From Tigriopus japonicus (taxonomy: Eukaryota; Arthropoda; Copepoda; Harpacticoida; Harpacticidae): a stretch of 64,000 nucleotides of DNA. The translations under genes and the position numbers were made by a program. Shown piece after piece: positions 1 to 10,472 of the stretch. The notes beneath the pieces are model-generated. The model ran no database searches and was not told the DNA's origin. It saw only the letters and a program-made list of their open reading frames with translations. Position 1 is the first letter of the stretch. Every line of letters starts with the position of its first letter. The DNA is taken from contig CM021319.1 of assembly GCA_010645155.1 (NCBI GenBank), positions 8,140,514 to 8,204,513 on the forward strand, written 5' to 3'.

Positions 1-2300
1 AGTAGGAAAACCTCTAATTATCAAATCGACCTGTTTGCAGAGTTAGTTAGCTAAATTTCCAAAGCCAGAACAAAACCTGTTTTTCCACCTGAAGACAGCG
101 GATATCATTTTTTTCTGGCCGACTAATTAGATATAACCAGATACATCGTGGAATCTTGATAGCAAAAATGTCATGTGACGTAAGACCCATTTGGTATCTT
201 TCTTACCATCATGTTGTTAAAGGGTGAGGTGATAAGGAGGGGTGAAAGGAAATGGTGAATAGGGTAAAGGAAGCAGGGGGAGGGGGCCTCCTACTTGGAC
301 ACTTTTTCGTGACACGAAATGGCCATGAAAATTGCTTTATTCACCCCCGAGGAGAGAGAGACTCCATTTTGGGTTACCCCAAATTAGTTTGGGATGTCAA
401 GGCCTCAGGAGATTGAAAACGAGTCTGTCATCTGGCTTGAGAAGATATCTTTTCCTCGTCCCGCTTCCTACTACTACTACTACTACAACAACAACTATTC
501 TACTACTGGTTCAAGTTGATTCGTATGAATGGATGCACGGGGCTTTGCTTGGATGAACTGGATTTTTTTCGGGTGGAAGTGCATTTGTCAGATGACACAC
601 TGAGACAAGACCGACCCCCTATGAGCAATGGCCTGGATAAGCAAATATGTTTGACATTGGATAGATTACTCAAGGCGAAAAGAGAATCCCACTCCTTTTT
701 TTATCGAGAAGAAATACATACTACCATCGTTCGCCCATTCTCAATTAGAGAATAAAAAGCGAGAGACTGGATTTTGGCCAAGTGTGGGGGGAATCTGACC
801 TTCACTCCAAATTCACACGAAATGCCTACCTTCCAACTATCTTTCTATCTACCTGGGATGAGATGCGAACCAACAGCCGACCACACGATTTATATTCATG
901 CTCGACCTACCCAACCATCAAGGGCCCAACCACTGCAATGTGATCAAGTCCATTCTGTCACCAATTTGTGGTGACCATTAAAATATACCAAGGACGCAAC
1001 CGTTCATTGACAAGTTCCACGAAATTCGTTCCATTTTTAGTGTGTTTGAGTTGAGTTTATGAAATACAGCCAATAAAACTGTCTTTTGGGCCATTGACCC
1101 AGCAAGTCCAACGAGCAAACCAATCCAAGCAAGGTAACAAGATGTATTTACCGCCATGGTTCGGGTATGTTTTTTATCACTGGGTTGCTCTCTCTCATCC
1201 ATCCATTAAGGTACAGCCACTCACTAAGGTTGGTTGTAACTCGCCGAGTGGAGATAATCTGGGATGATATTTAGAAAACGAGCAAAAACACTCCGCCTGT
1301 TCCTTTATTCTTGGAATAATTCTTCGAAGATTTATGACTTCAACGGGGATTACCATCGGCCAGATTTACTTCTAATAGCTTTGGTATCAGACCTTGAAGG
1401 CCCGCTCAGGTTCTTTCTAGTGTCGAATGGAATTATTGTTATTAAGCCATGTTGTCGATTGTTGTTTGAACTTGGTGATGAATGATGAAGGAGGAGGAGA
1501 AGACGCATGAATCTCGACGATTCGGTAAGGGGCCTTAAATTTGTTCAATTCATTGTCACCTGCTGTTTGCATCTTGTTCCTCTGTTTGGTGTGATAAGTG
1601 GTTATTCTGAGCATTCTAATGGAAGGACAAGAATTCCAAAAGGAACTTAAGATGAGTTCTTCACAAACTTCAGGGAGGCTCTAATCTCGGATGATTACGC
1701 TCACGGTAGCACAGGATGCCAAAATGTTTTCATAATACCTTAAGTACCATGTACTACGCGCCTCAGCTCCGTTTTTCCTCCATGAAGTTGTTCATGAATT
1801 TACTGCTGTCTTCACTTTTTGCCCCCTTCGCATGATTGCAATGGCCTTTTGAATTTAATGGGTGAAGGAGAGTTGGAGAAGTTTGGACGAGTACTACAGG
1901 AAGATTGCCATTTCTTGCCCCCCTCTATTGCCTTCTTTCGTTGAACACACACAGTATAAAGTAGAAGCAGTAGTAGTGTAGTGGTCTCAGGCACTTGGGT
2001 GATGGACGTCGGAGTTGGCCGAAATTTGATCGGAACTTCCAAGCCTGTTTCAAGCATGACGTTGCATTCGTAATGATGCCTGGAATGCTAGATGTGGACT
2101 TGTCAAGAATCTGAGTTTTAGAAGGAAAACTAAGGTTGTATTGGAAGGAAGGAGATAATCGCAATCGATCTTAAATTAATTATAGCGCTGGCTATTCGGC
2201 GCCAAGATCTTTCCTGGCATGACAAGTTTTCAAATCATGCTCTCGGGGAACGTTTGGAATCCGATGCAGTTTCCCCATAAATCATCCCGTGGAGAATCTG
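1..2300. other. Non-coding stretch, nothing recognised
   Basis: Only short open frames without recognisable domains occur on either strand. No transposon ends, tRNA-like boxes or long repeats were seen apart from a trinucleotide run near 470. I see no gene here. Confidence 0.5.
468..486. repeat. (CTA)n microsatellite followed by (CAA)n
   Basis: About six CTA units are followed directly by three CAA units. This is an ordinary simple repeat. Confidence 0.8.
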
Positions 2301-2308
2301 AAATGGAG

Positions 2309-3554
2309 TTACACTTTCAAAAAGAAATCAATTTCATTTCTTGCCTGCCTTAATCTGTTTCTTTTCCCATTGAAGGATTTAGAAGAAGCTCTACCGAGAA
2401 GAGTGGGATGGATGTAATAAAGCGGATTAATGAGATACTCCGAGATGATTGCTTCATCCTGACGACCAAAGTAATCATCCGGCATATCTAGAAGTCCATT
2501 TTTAAAATGCATAAAAACTGAACTAAAGAAAGACACGTGCTTTTCGAACTCTTGCCCAAATTTGTAGGTCAAGGACTTTTCTTTGACCAAACTCTCGTAT
2601 TTGGCAAATTTCAAAGTGGTTTCCTTCTTCGAAGCAAAAACACACTTGATCGAATTTCATTAATCTATTTCAAAGATTAATGAGGCATTATTGGAACAAA
2701 TTGCCCACACAATGTGGGTCTTTGCCGACCTTGATAAGCTTCAATTCATCTCATGAACGAACGTATCTTCTTAATTTGGCCACCGTCCAGTTTTGCTCCA
2801 AAGAACCGGAAGCCACACTATATTCTGGACGAAATTGCTCCAAGAAAATAGATTCAGAGCTTGACTTTCCAACGAAAGGCTCATCAGAAATTCATTGATT
2901 TGAAATCCAATTCCCGCATTGGCACGATTTTGGCCAATGACATCATCATCAATAACACCAATCAAATGGACAAAACCTGCATGCATAACACTACATGCAA
3001 CCCACGTTATTTTCGTTCGAGGTGACTGAGTTGACTCAATGACAAACATGTGTGCATGTACATTCTCAGTCGCTAAAAGAAGATTCCTCTGGAAGCACAT
3101 TCGATTGCGTTAATTTCATTTTACAGCCTTTGTCCGGAGAGTACTGGGGGCTTCGGCTCCAGCTTTATTGCTTCCAAGCAATTTGATTCATTAAAGGGCT
3201 CAATAAAAAGGTTGTAGCCACCCCAATAGGACAGACATTCAACCAACCGGGACAAGTTTTTGTCAACGGAAACTTGTGCGGCGGCATGACTTTGAGGGCA
3301 CATTGTTTAGGTTTGGTCCACTTCGAAGGCAGTGATTTTTGTGGAGGAATGTTTGCTCTTTTGGTACGCTGCGATGGTGGTTCAGCTGTCATTGGGAGGG
3401 CTTCTAACATGTAATTGATCAAAGAACGAAATATGATGGTGTTATGGGCCTTCCCAATACTCGTGATTAAAAGAGCCCTCTGTTCAGCCAACTCTTGTGG
3501 TAATCGCTGACTCGAATCAGAAAGATTACAGTCCTTGAATGTATGAGGGACCAC
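2309..3554 (-). other. Cluster of minus-strand open frames, possible decayed or multi-exon gene
   Basis: Three open frames of 101, 109 and 129 codons follow one another on the minus strand (2309-2614, 2771-3100, 3165-3554). The last is overlapped by a second frame at 3121-3303. The 2309-2614 and 3165-3554 frames lack an ATG at their 5' ends, so they would have to be internal exons or remnants. The predicted peptides have ordinary protein-like composition, but I recognise no family, no conserved motif and no clear intron borders. The clustering on one strand is the only support. This may be a rapidly evolving gene, a pseudogene or chance. Confidence 0.2.
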
Positions 3555-3559
3555 GCATC

Positions 3560-4835
3560 AGTATTCAGGCTTGTCATCCTGCCTCTTCTTATCTCCCATA
3601 ACTTCCAAGTTCACCTCTTTAGTGTTTGAAAACTGAATGGTGGATGAAGCTGCATCTTGATCCCTTCTGGTCTAACTAAGCTTTGGACCCATTTTCTTTC
3701 AAGTTTCGGTTTGGAGCTGGAAGATACCTTCCATTGTGGAGGGATGAAATTCTTAATTGCGGGTAGTTAAGCCTGCTGCCGTTGATGTTTTGCCAGAGAG
3801 AAGAAAAGCTCATGGTAGTACCTTCATGGATGCCCGATTTCATCTCCAACTTTTACGCAAGGGTGGGTTGGCTTCAAGAGGTAAACAGATCAAATTTTGA
3901 CGCCTTGCCCTCTTGAACTCGAGGTGGTGAAATTTCGTAACGAACGCGCGTATTTAAATCTCAAGGATCACGTTTATGCCGTTTCATGGCTCGAGATCTC
4001 AAGGCGAAAACATGCTTGCAAGCTAAATCACAATTCATGATTAGGCAAAATAAGAAGTTCCGCCGACCGATTCACAGAAATTGTGTATGTGTTTGAGTGG
4101 TACTCGTAGATGGAAAGAAGAGAAACGCGTCTGTTAGCTCGCCTCAAATAATACCTTGAATGAATCCAGCCATTGTCCTTAGTCCAAAACCATTCCCAGA
4201 CGTCGGAAGAGAATGGAAACTTGACCTAATAGCCGCTGATCACTCATCTTTCAGCCCTGAATACCAATGGTCTGGCGGGATTTTTTCGGGCTCCCCTTCT
4301 ATGAAGTTGTGCCCGCATGCTCTTTGTTTGCCGACTATGTTTTGGAGGTCTTGCAAAATCCCAAATTAGCCACGCAAGCCAGAAAGCGTCCCTCGTATTT
4401 GCCCATTGACAAGGATCTGAGATTGCCTTTGTCCCTCTTTCAAACTCTGCACCACCAATCCGTGGAAGATTGCACGTTTTTTTCTAACAGGGGAGAAATT
4501 TCTTCAAATTGAAACGTCAAGAGCAACCAACTACCTCACCTTTTGGAAGGGAGTGGGTAAATTCCAAAAAATGAACTGGGAAACATGGGCGAATGCATGC
4601 AGAATTCGCATTCTCAAAATTGCGCGAGTGAAAGTTCTATTATCATCTCCGTGTTTTCATCTCTGTTGTTGAGGGTGAGATTGTGAAAGGGCTTTTATAT
4701 TGCCTGATAGTCGAGTCTTAATAGCTAAGATCTGTATCAATTGATAAGTTCGCAAGAACCATTGAGCAATCAAAGAGAAGCCTAACGTAGAAAAAAAATG
4801 ATTCTCGCCATGTGTTCATGGTTAAGAGTGATTTC
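3560..4835. other. Intergenic region downstream of Kank, nothing firm
   Basis: Two overlapping plus-strand open frames at 4160-4512 are the only coding-like signal, and I recognise neither. The rest has no repeats or motifs that I can name. Confidence 0.4.
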
Positions 4836-4841
4836 TTTAAT
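4836..4841 (-). terminator. Possible Kank poly(A) signal (ATTAAA)
   Basis: The minus strand reads ATTAAA about 140 nt after the Kank stop codon. I saw no canonical AATAAA on that strand in the first 250 nt. This is a weak assignment resting on position and a common variant hexamer. Confidence 0.3.
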
Positions 4842-4981
4842 TTTTGTTTGGAATAGGCAGTAGATACAAATTATTTTGTGTTGAAAAAGAAGAGTCAAAA
4901 TTTTGGTAGCGATTAGGAAGGGTGCAAAAGAGCATGCAATAAAAAACGATATTGATTCTTCTAAATTTATAACACGGCAGA

Positions 4982-7900
4982 TCACTGATTAGAAGAGTTT
5001 CTTCGGGTACGAATAGGTGGAGTGGGAACAACAGGACTTCGAGGAGGCGTTTTGTTAGCGATTGCAAGTGAGCGAGTTGAACCTGTGGGTGTGGAGGTCC
5101 GGGAGGAGGTTGAGCCCTTCTTCATTCGCATCGACGAGTAAGGAGAGGCCCCACGAGAAAATGACATATTGGCGTACAAGATGACTCCAATGTCACGATG
5201 ACCAGCTTCCATGGCCACAGCCAGAGCGGTTAAACCGTCATTGTCCTTGGCCAAGACATTAGTGTCAGGTTGATGAAGGAGGAACTTGACGATTTCCATA
5301 TGGCCGTGCTCGGCGGCACACATCAAAGCGGTTGAACCATCTTCATCTCGGATGTTAATGTCGGCCCCAGCCTCGACTAGAAGCTGGACCATGTCGGCCC
5401 TTCCATGGCTCACGGCCAACATGAGAGCGGTCTGTCCATGTTGAGTGGCCCGCACATTGACGTCTCCCAATGAGAAAAGTCTCGCCACAACGGCCCTATG
5501 GGTGTCATTCTGGATTTGGGCCAAGGAAATCAGCATGATGCATGTGTAACCAGCCTTATTCATGATGTTCGAGTTGGCCACCTTGGAGTCAAGTAAGACT
5601 GAGACCACATCAAAGTTACCGTGAGACACCGAGTAATGAAGGGCTGTATTCCCATTGACATCCGTCAGATTGACGACCCTATTGAGAAGCTCCTTGGACA
5701 TGTCTTCGATGGCATCAAGATAATCTTCCACGTCCAGAGGATTAGACTGTTTGGTACTGGAGACCTTGAACCATTCTTGTTGGATGATGTTGATTGCATT
5801 CGTCACTTGTGCGTTACCGCGGGTGCTTCTTCCAAACGAGTCGTTCAGCACTTTGAGAGCACCTCTCATTTCTTTGGATGGCTCAACTTTGGTTCGATTT
5901 TCGTCAATGGGAGCAAAAAGAGCCGCTCCGGGCAGAGGAAATCCCCCGGAGCTCACACCCTTGGGCTTGTGGGTCTCATTGTCCTTCTTCTCTGTCTCCG
6001 ATTCGGAGTCACTTCCACTGAGCATCTCCTTGATATCACTGAACCGTTTCTTCATCTTCTCCAATTTGGACACTTGCTTCTCACTTGACTTCTCCTTGCC
6101 TTGGTCGTGTTTTTCAAGGTCTGGATTGTTAATCCCCACCGTGACTTTGGTGAAAGTATTCTTTCTCACGACATTCCTATCCCGAGCCGCCAATTTGTCG
6201 CCTCCATCAGACTCCTTAGGGTACATCCGTCGAAGTGCTGGGGGTGTGGTCACCCGGGGAATGAGAGATCTGGTCTCCGCCGAATTGGGAGAGACCAAGC
6301 TGGATGAATTGTTACTGGACCCTTGGGGCAGGTTCAGAGAGCTTGGAACTTGCTTCCTCCCCATGGTCGGGCTCAACTTGGGGATGAGACTCCTTCGCTC
6401 ACCATAGGGAGACTGAGATCTGGCCAAAGGTGAGGGAGCTCGACGACTTCCAATCGGAGGTGTAGATGGATGGGGAGGAGGAGTGCCCAGGGCATTCCTC
6501 GGAACAGGACTTCGCGAAGACCCCAAATTTCCAGAAGTGAGCTTCCGCCCCATGGTGGGTGTCATGTTGGATTTTGATCTCTGGAGCATTGGGCTTCTTG
6601 GCCGCGAGTCTACTGAAAGATTTCCAATGGATGTGGCCGACTTCAGCTTGCTGACATTAGGGTTTTCTGGCACTGGACGGGGAATCTTTGATAGCCATGG
6701 CATATCTGGACTTGGAGGGGCAACCTTGGTGATTGTAGTTGCCATGGAGGCGTTGGTGGTACTTGATGATGACGATGACAAGGATGAAGTTGATTGTATT
6801 AATGAGGCGTGTGGGCCGGCCAAAACTCCCTCTGCCACTTTGTGAATGTCGTTGTTGCATTTATCACACAGATTGAGATTAACGGGTGGCCTCTCTAGCT
6901 CCGGGGTGGTTAATGGAGATCCTAGCGCCGGTAACCCCTTTGCCAGGGGAAGCATAAGAGCTGAGGTACCCACCGATTTCATCAGAACTCTCGTGGATCC
7001 AGATTTAGCATCCCTTGTCATCGGCTTCGCACTTAATTCAGAGTCAGTCATGGTGCTCTGGGATTTTGTTACTATTCTGGCTGAATGAACTCCTGACAAA
7101 GTGGAAGATTTTCTGGACTGACTTGGAGAGTTGACAGAAGACCGTCTTGAGCCCAAAGGTGACCCAGCACTAGTTCGCCGTAAGCTACTCCGCTTTTCCC
7201 ATACCACCCTCTCTGGTGAGGGCTCAAGAACCATATCTGCCACTCTTGGTGACTCAGTGTCTTTAAAGGCAAAGTCCTCGGTGTCTGTTTGTTTTGAGGC
7301 TTTAATGATCTCCACCCACTTTTCAGTACAAACACCAATCTCTCTGAATTGAGAAGGATCTTTCGGGTCTTCAATGACTTTGCACTCTCCCACACCAATT
7401 GTTCGAACTAGTTTTTCTCTGTCGAGATCAACCGTACGACTTCTTCTTTCCCTCCTTTCAAGACTCGCTCCTGATTGGCATTCATTGTCCTTGACATCTA
7501 CCCCTGCTTGGCTCGAGATCTCCACCACAAGAGGTCGGACATCGTCCAATTTGCATTGGAGTCCGACCGAAATCACAAATGGCCGAAGATTCTCGTCTCC
7601 CACTTGAACACCAGCCTCACTAGTGTCAACGGGTTCCGGAGGAGGCTTTTCGCCATACAACGCTTCTTCCTCGACTTTGGCCATTGCCTTTTGAAGCAAA
7701 GGACACCCCATGATCTCCTCTTCAGTTTTATAGATGGCAGCTTGAACTTTCTCATCCAACTCAACCTTGGTGAAAAGGCTATCCATTTGAAGGAGGGTGC
7801 CAGTTGCCTTCGTTATGGTTCTGGTGGGCATGGTATTGGTGAAGTTGTTGATTTTTCTGGGTGGAGGTGGGGATTTTGGTGGTGGATCCGTGTTACTAGC

Positions 7901-9580
7901 ACGATCTCGTTTTCGGATTGTAGGAGGGGAAGGCTTTGGAGAAGGTGTCTTCTCTTTCTTCACTTCAGGATCGGTATTGGTGCTTGAATCACGCACAGCT
8001 TTCTTGATAGGTGTGGATGTTTGAGTCCCTAAATTGGAAGCTAATCTATTTCTGGATTGTGACAGGGATGCATTGGCTCCGCTGGACGTAAAGAAGCTTA
8101 TCTCGGATCTTTCAAGGTGTGGAGAAGACAGATTGTGCAAGGGACTTGATTTTGCAAGTCTGGATTGGTGTTGTATTGGATTAATTCGAGCCTTTTGCGG
8201 ATGATTGGGAGCGTGTGGCTCAGACTCATAATACCTTCTGTCTACGTGGGGCGAAGGATCCGAGTCAGAGTTGTACCCACACGAGACGGATCTTTTTCTG
8301 TGGAAGGACGGGAAATCTTCCGGATTAATGGTCCCGCCTCGAGCATAAGGGCTCTCGCTTCGGGCTCGACTATGGATATCGTGAAATCTGTTCTTGAAAG
8401 CCAACCGTGATGCACCTATCTTCTCTTCTAGATCATCATCTTCTGTGTCATAATCTAGTGCTCCCCCATCTGATTCAAGAAGATCTTCGCCCTTTTCTCG
8501 CCTCATTTCAAGTTCTTTCTGTTTAAGCTGGAGGAGTAATAAACGCTTCTCTTCTTTCAATACAGACAATCTCGCATGCATGACGGGTATGGCCTCAACC
8601 TGCTTCTCATATTCCTTGAGTTTCAAAAGACTTTTAGCCATTTGTTCGCGAATGTTCTTTAAAGTATGCGTACTCATGTCTGAAGTAATACTTCCAATAG
8701 ATTCGGTCTCAGATTGGTCGGATTTGTTCATCACTGATGACGGTAGGCCTGCCAGAACCGCATCAGGGGAGAGTGGCAAAGCCGATGATGAGGTGGAAAT
8801 GCTGGAGAGGGATGAATTGGAGTTTCTGAACATTTTGTACGAAGAGGACATGGCTGGTTCATCAGGGGACAACACTCGCGGAAAAGTGTTGAACTTTGCA
8901 GTTTTGATCCCAGAGCTACTCAAGTTCAGGAGATCGATCTCTTGGTTTCGGGACCCTGGTCGATCTTCTTTCGACCTTTCCAGATGTAACTCGAAATCCT
9001 TCATGGCGTCCTTCAAGGCGTCTTTGATAAACTCTGAAGTGCGCACAGCATCTGGAGGAGGTTGGCTACTGGTTCGTTTGGCAGGAATGTTCAAACTTGG
9101 TTTGTTCAAGGAGTTTTTGGGTGAGCTACTCATCGCAGGTTGGATCTTGGCTTTCCGCTCTCTCTCTCGTTGTTCTTGTCTAATACCCATAAGGGCCTCC
9201 AGAGTTTTCCTCTGCTTCCGTCGTTGTTTCCGGAGATCTCTGAGCCGATCCAGAGTCTCATTTGACACGAGCTCCTCATTGGTAAACCTCAGAAAGTCTA
9301 GGTCCATGTGATACCCGAACGGAAGAGGAATCTCAAAGCGATCTTGAAGAGTCTTCCAAGTTAAGTTGGCAGTGTTATTGTTGCCATTCACCTCCGGAAG
9401 ATGATTCTTAGAATGGTTCCCGTTCATGATTTTCATTGAGCTTCGAAAATTGTTTTGGTTATCATTCCTTCGGCTTGGTAAACTCGCATAGTATCCAGAT
9501 GGATTTTGAGTCGGGTTGGTCGATGATGTCAGAATGACGCCTCCAACATCACGTTGGTGAATCATGTTTTGGTTCTTCAT
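4982..9580 (-). CDS. Kank: KANK family protein (KN motif and ankyrin repeat protein), complete single-exon ORF
   Basis: The 1532-residue protein has the full KANK order. A KN motif lies at about residues 85-122 (IPLPFGYHMDLDFL, then a basic Arg/Lys-rich helix). A Leu/Glu/Lys-rich coiled coil follows at about 306-366, then a long Ser/Pro-rich disordered middle, then ankyrin repeats at about 1304-1480 (NGNTALHYSVSHG, HGQTALMLAVSHG, DGSTALMCAAEHG). In known KANKs the KN motif binds talin, the coiled coil binds liprin-beta, and the ankyrin block binds KIF21A, placing the protein at the cortex beside adhesions. Three SxIP motifs at residues 964-967, 1064-1067 and 1105-1108, each next to basic residues, are typical EB1-binding sites. 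Drosophila Kank is a reported EB1 partner. The ATG at 9578-9580 is preceded in frame by TAA (9590-9592) and TGA (9593-9595). The stop is TGA at 4982-4984. No intron interrupts the frame, which is unusual because vertebrate KANK ankyrin repeats are split over several exons. An upstream non-coding exon cannot be excluded. Confidence 0.94.
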   Translation of the reverse strand: MKNQNMIHQRDVGGVILTSSTNPTQNPSGYYASLPSRRNDNQNNFRSSMKIMNGNHSKNHLPEVNGNNNTANLTWKTLQDRFEIPLPFGYHMDLDFLRFTNEELVSNETLDRLRDLRKQRRKQRKTLEALMGIRQEQRERERKAKIQPAMSSSPKNSLNKPSLNIPAKRTSSQPPPDAVRTSEFIKDALKDAMKDFELHLERSKEDRPGSRNQEIDLLNLSSSGIKTAKFNTFPRVLSPDEPAMSSSYKMFRNSNSSLSSISTSSSALPLSPDAVLAGLPSSVMNKSDQSETESIGSITSDMSTHTLKNIREQMAKSLLKLKEYEKQVEAIPVMHARLSVLKEEKRLLLLQLKQKELEMRREKGEDLLESDGGALDYDTEDDDLEEKIGASRLAFKNRFHDIHSRARSESPYARGGTINPEDFPSFHRKRSVSCGYNSDSDPSPHVDRRYYESEPHAPNHPQKARINPIQHQSRLAKSSPLHNLSSPHLERSEISFFTSSGANASLSQSRNRLASNLGTQTSTPIKKAVRDSSTNTDPEVKKEKTPSPKPSPPTIRKRDRASNTDPPPKSPPPPRKINNFTNTMPTRTITKATGTLLQMDSLFTKVELDEKVQAAIYKTEEEIMGCPLLQKAMAKVEEEALYGEKPPPEPVDTSEAGVQVGDENLRPFVISVGLQCKLDDVRPLVVEISSQAGVDVKDNECQSGASLERRERRSRTVDLDREKLVRTIGVGECKVIEDPKDPSQFREIGVCTEKWVEIIKASKQTDTEDFAFKDTESPRVADMVLEPSPERVVWEKRSSLRRTSAGSPLGSRRSSVNSPSQSRKSSTLSGVHSARIVTKSQSTMTDSELSAKPMTRDAKSGSTRVLMKSVGTSALMLPLAKGLPALGSPLTTPELERPPVNLNLCDKCNNDIHKVAEGVLAGPHASLIQSTSSLSSSSSSTTNASMATTITKVAPPSPDMPWLSKIPRPVPENPNVSKLKSATSIGNLSVDSRPRSPMLQRSKSNMTPTMGRKLTSGNLGSSRSPVPRNALGTPPPHPSTPPIGSRRAPSPLARSQSPYGERRSLIPKLSPTMGRKQVPSSLNLPQGSSNNSSSLVSPNSAETRSLIPRVTTPPALRRMYPKESDGGDKLAARDRNVVRKNTFTKVTVGINNPDLEKHDQGKEKSSEKQVSKLEKMKKRFSDIKEMLSGSDSESETEKKDNETHKPKGVSSGGFPLPGAALFAPIDENRTKVEPSKEMRGALKVLNDSFGRSTRGNAQVTNAINIIQQEWFKVSSTKQSNPLDVEDYLDAIEDMSKELLNRVVNLTDVNGNTALHYSVSHGNFDVVSVLLDSKVANSNIMNKAGYTCIMLISLAQIQNDTHRAVVARLFSLGDVNVRATQHGQTALMLAVSHGRADMVQLLVEAGADINIRDEDGSTALMCAAEHGHMEIVKFLLHQPDTNVLAKDNDGLTALAVAMEAGHRDIGVILYANMSFSRGASPYSSMRMKKGSTSSRTSTPTGSTRSLAIANKTPPRSPVVPTPPIRTRRNSSNQ

Positions 9581-10440
9581 GCTGTTGCGTTATCATTCAC
9601 TTACACTTTTAAGTTTGATTATTCTTGGTCTGGCACCGACACTTGTCGTCACTATCCTCATTTGGGACAAAGCCGAAATGTATCGTGTGTCCCTGGAATA
9701 CCATCGTTGTTATTGCCATATTACCACTGTTACAGAGCAGGTGTTCCCTGTTTCACTTCTCCAGTTGACACTGTAAGACCTTAAGGGGTCTGGTTTTTAG
9801 CATATGTTGTTGTTGTAGGAGTGCTCCCTTCCCAAAAACCAGGGGCTCGAGTGCAACCACTAATTTCGCGTATTCCTCCCTTGCCTCTGTCACCTGCACA
9901 CTTGGGAGAGAGGGAGCTTTTCCGGACACTACATCCCTTAAAGTCTAATATTCACTCTGGTGTGATCGATATAATGGCGAGAGAGCGAGACGAGAATGGT
10001 CTCCTTCTCCGTGACTGTTGTCAGACTACTGAGAGCATCAAGCCTTGTTGGAAGGGAAAGAGTAGGCGGTGGATTTGTTGGGAGACGAGGAATAGGAATA
10101 AGAGGAGGAGGAGGAGGCTGCGCTTCTAAATCTCCCACAGCTGCACACACATCGTGTACTCGGGTACCCAAAATCTTCTTGAGTTTGGTGCTCGTTTTGA
10201 GGCTGTTTCAATGTTTGCACTTTTGCATTGAACGCCTGATAATCGTTGACTTCAAAAGATTACTGCTTACACCCTCCATAAACATAGATTGTTATGTTAT
10301 GGACTAAATTCAATACCTTTAGAGCTCGACCCTATTATGGGCAAGTATGGTCTACTCATGGTTGTGAATCCATCCATCCAGCAAGCTGCTTCCAAATTCC
10401 GTGCCATCATCCTTCCGTTGCGCAGGAAAAGCCCCGCTTC
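9581..10440. other. Kank upstream flank
   Basis: This would hold the Kank 5' UTR and promoter. I found no convincing TATA plus initiator pair on the minus strand. A (GAG)n run lies at 10101-10118. Open frames here are short and in conflicting directions. Confidence 0.4.
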
Positions 10441-10472
10441 NNNNNNNNNNNNNNNNNNNNNNNNNNNNNNNN
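10441..10472. other. Assembly gap (32 N)
   Basis: This is a run of 32 undetermined bases. Unlike the other two gaps, its flanks are not duplicated. Confidence 0.99.

Noticed and set aside
332..974. Small plus-strand open frames near the window start
   Set aside because: They are short, partly made of a CTA/CAA microsatellite, and have no recognisable features.
4160..4512. Overlapping plus-strand frames downstream of Kank
   Set aside because: Two different frames overlap, with no domain, no splice sites of note and no promoter.
5621..9311. Long plus-strand open frames opposite Kank (for example 5751-6407 and 8580-9311)
   Set aside because: They are antisense shadows of the Kank frame, with no domains and no independent start context.
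4982..9580. Kank as a processed retrocopy
   Set aside because: No poly(A) tract follows the 3' end, the frame is fully intact, and no flanking target duplication was seen.
9596..9630. Splice-donor-like GTAAGT on the minus strand just upstream of Kank
   Set aside because: It is about 20 nt from the ATG, with stops and no acceptor of quality between. Probably chance.
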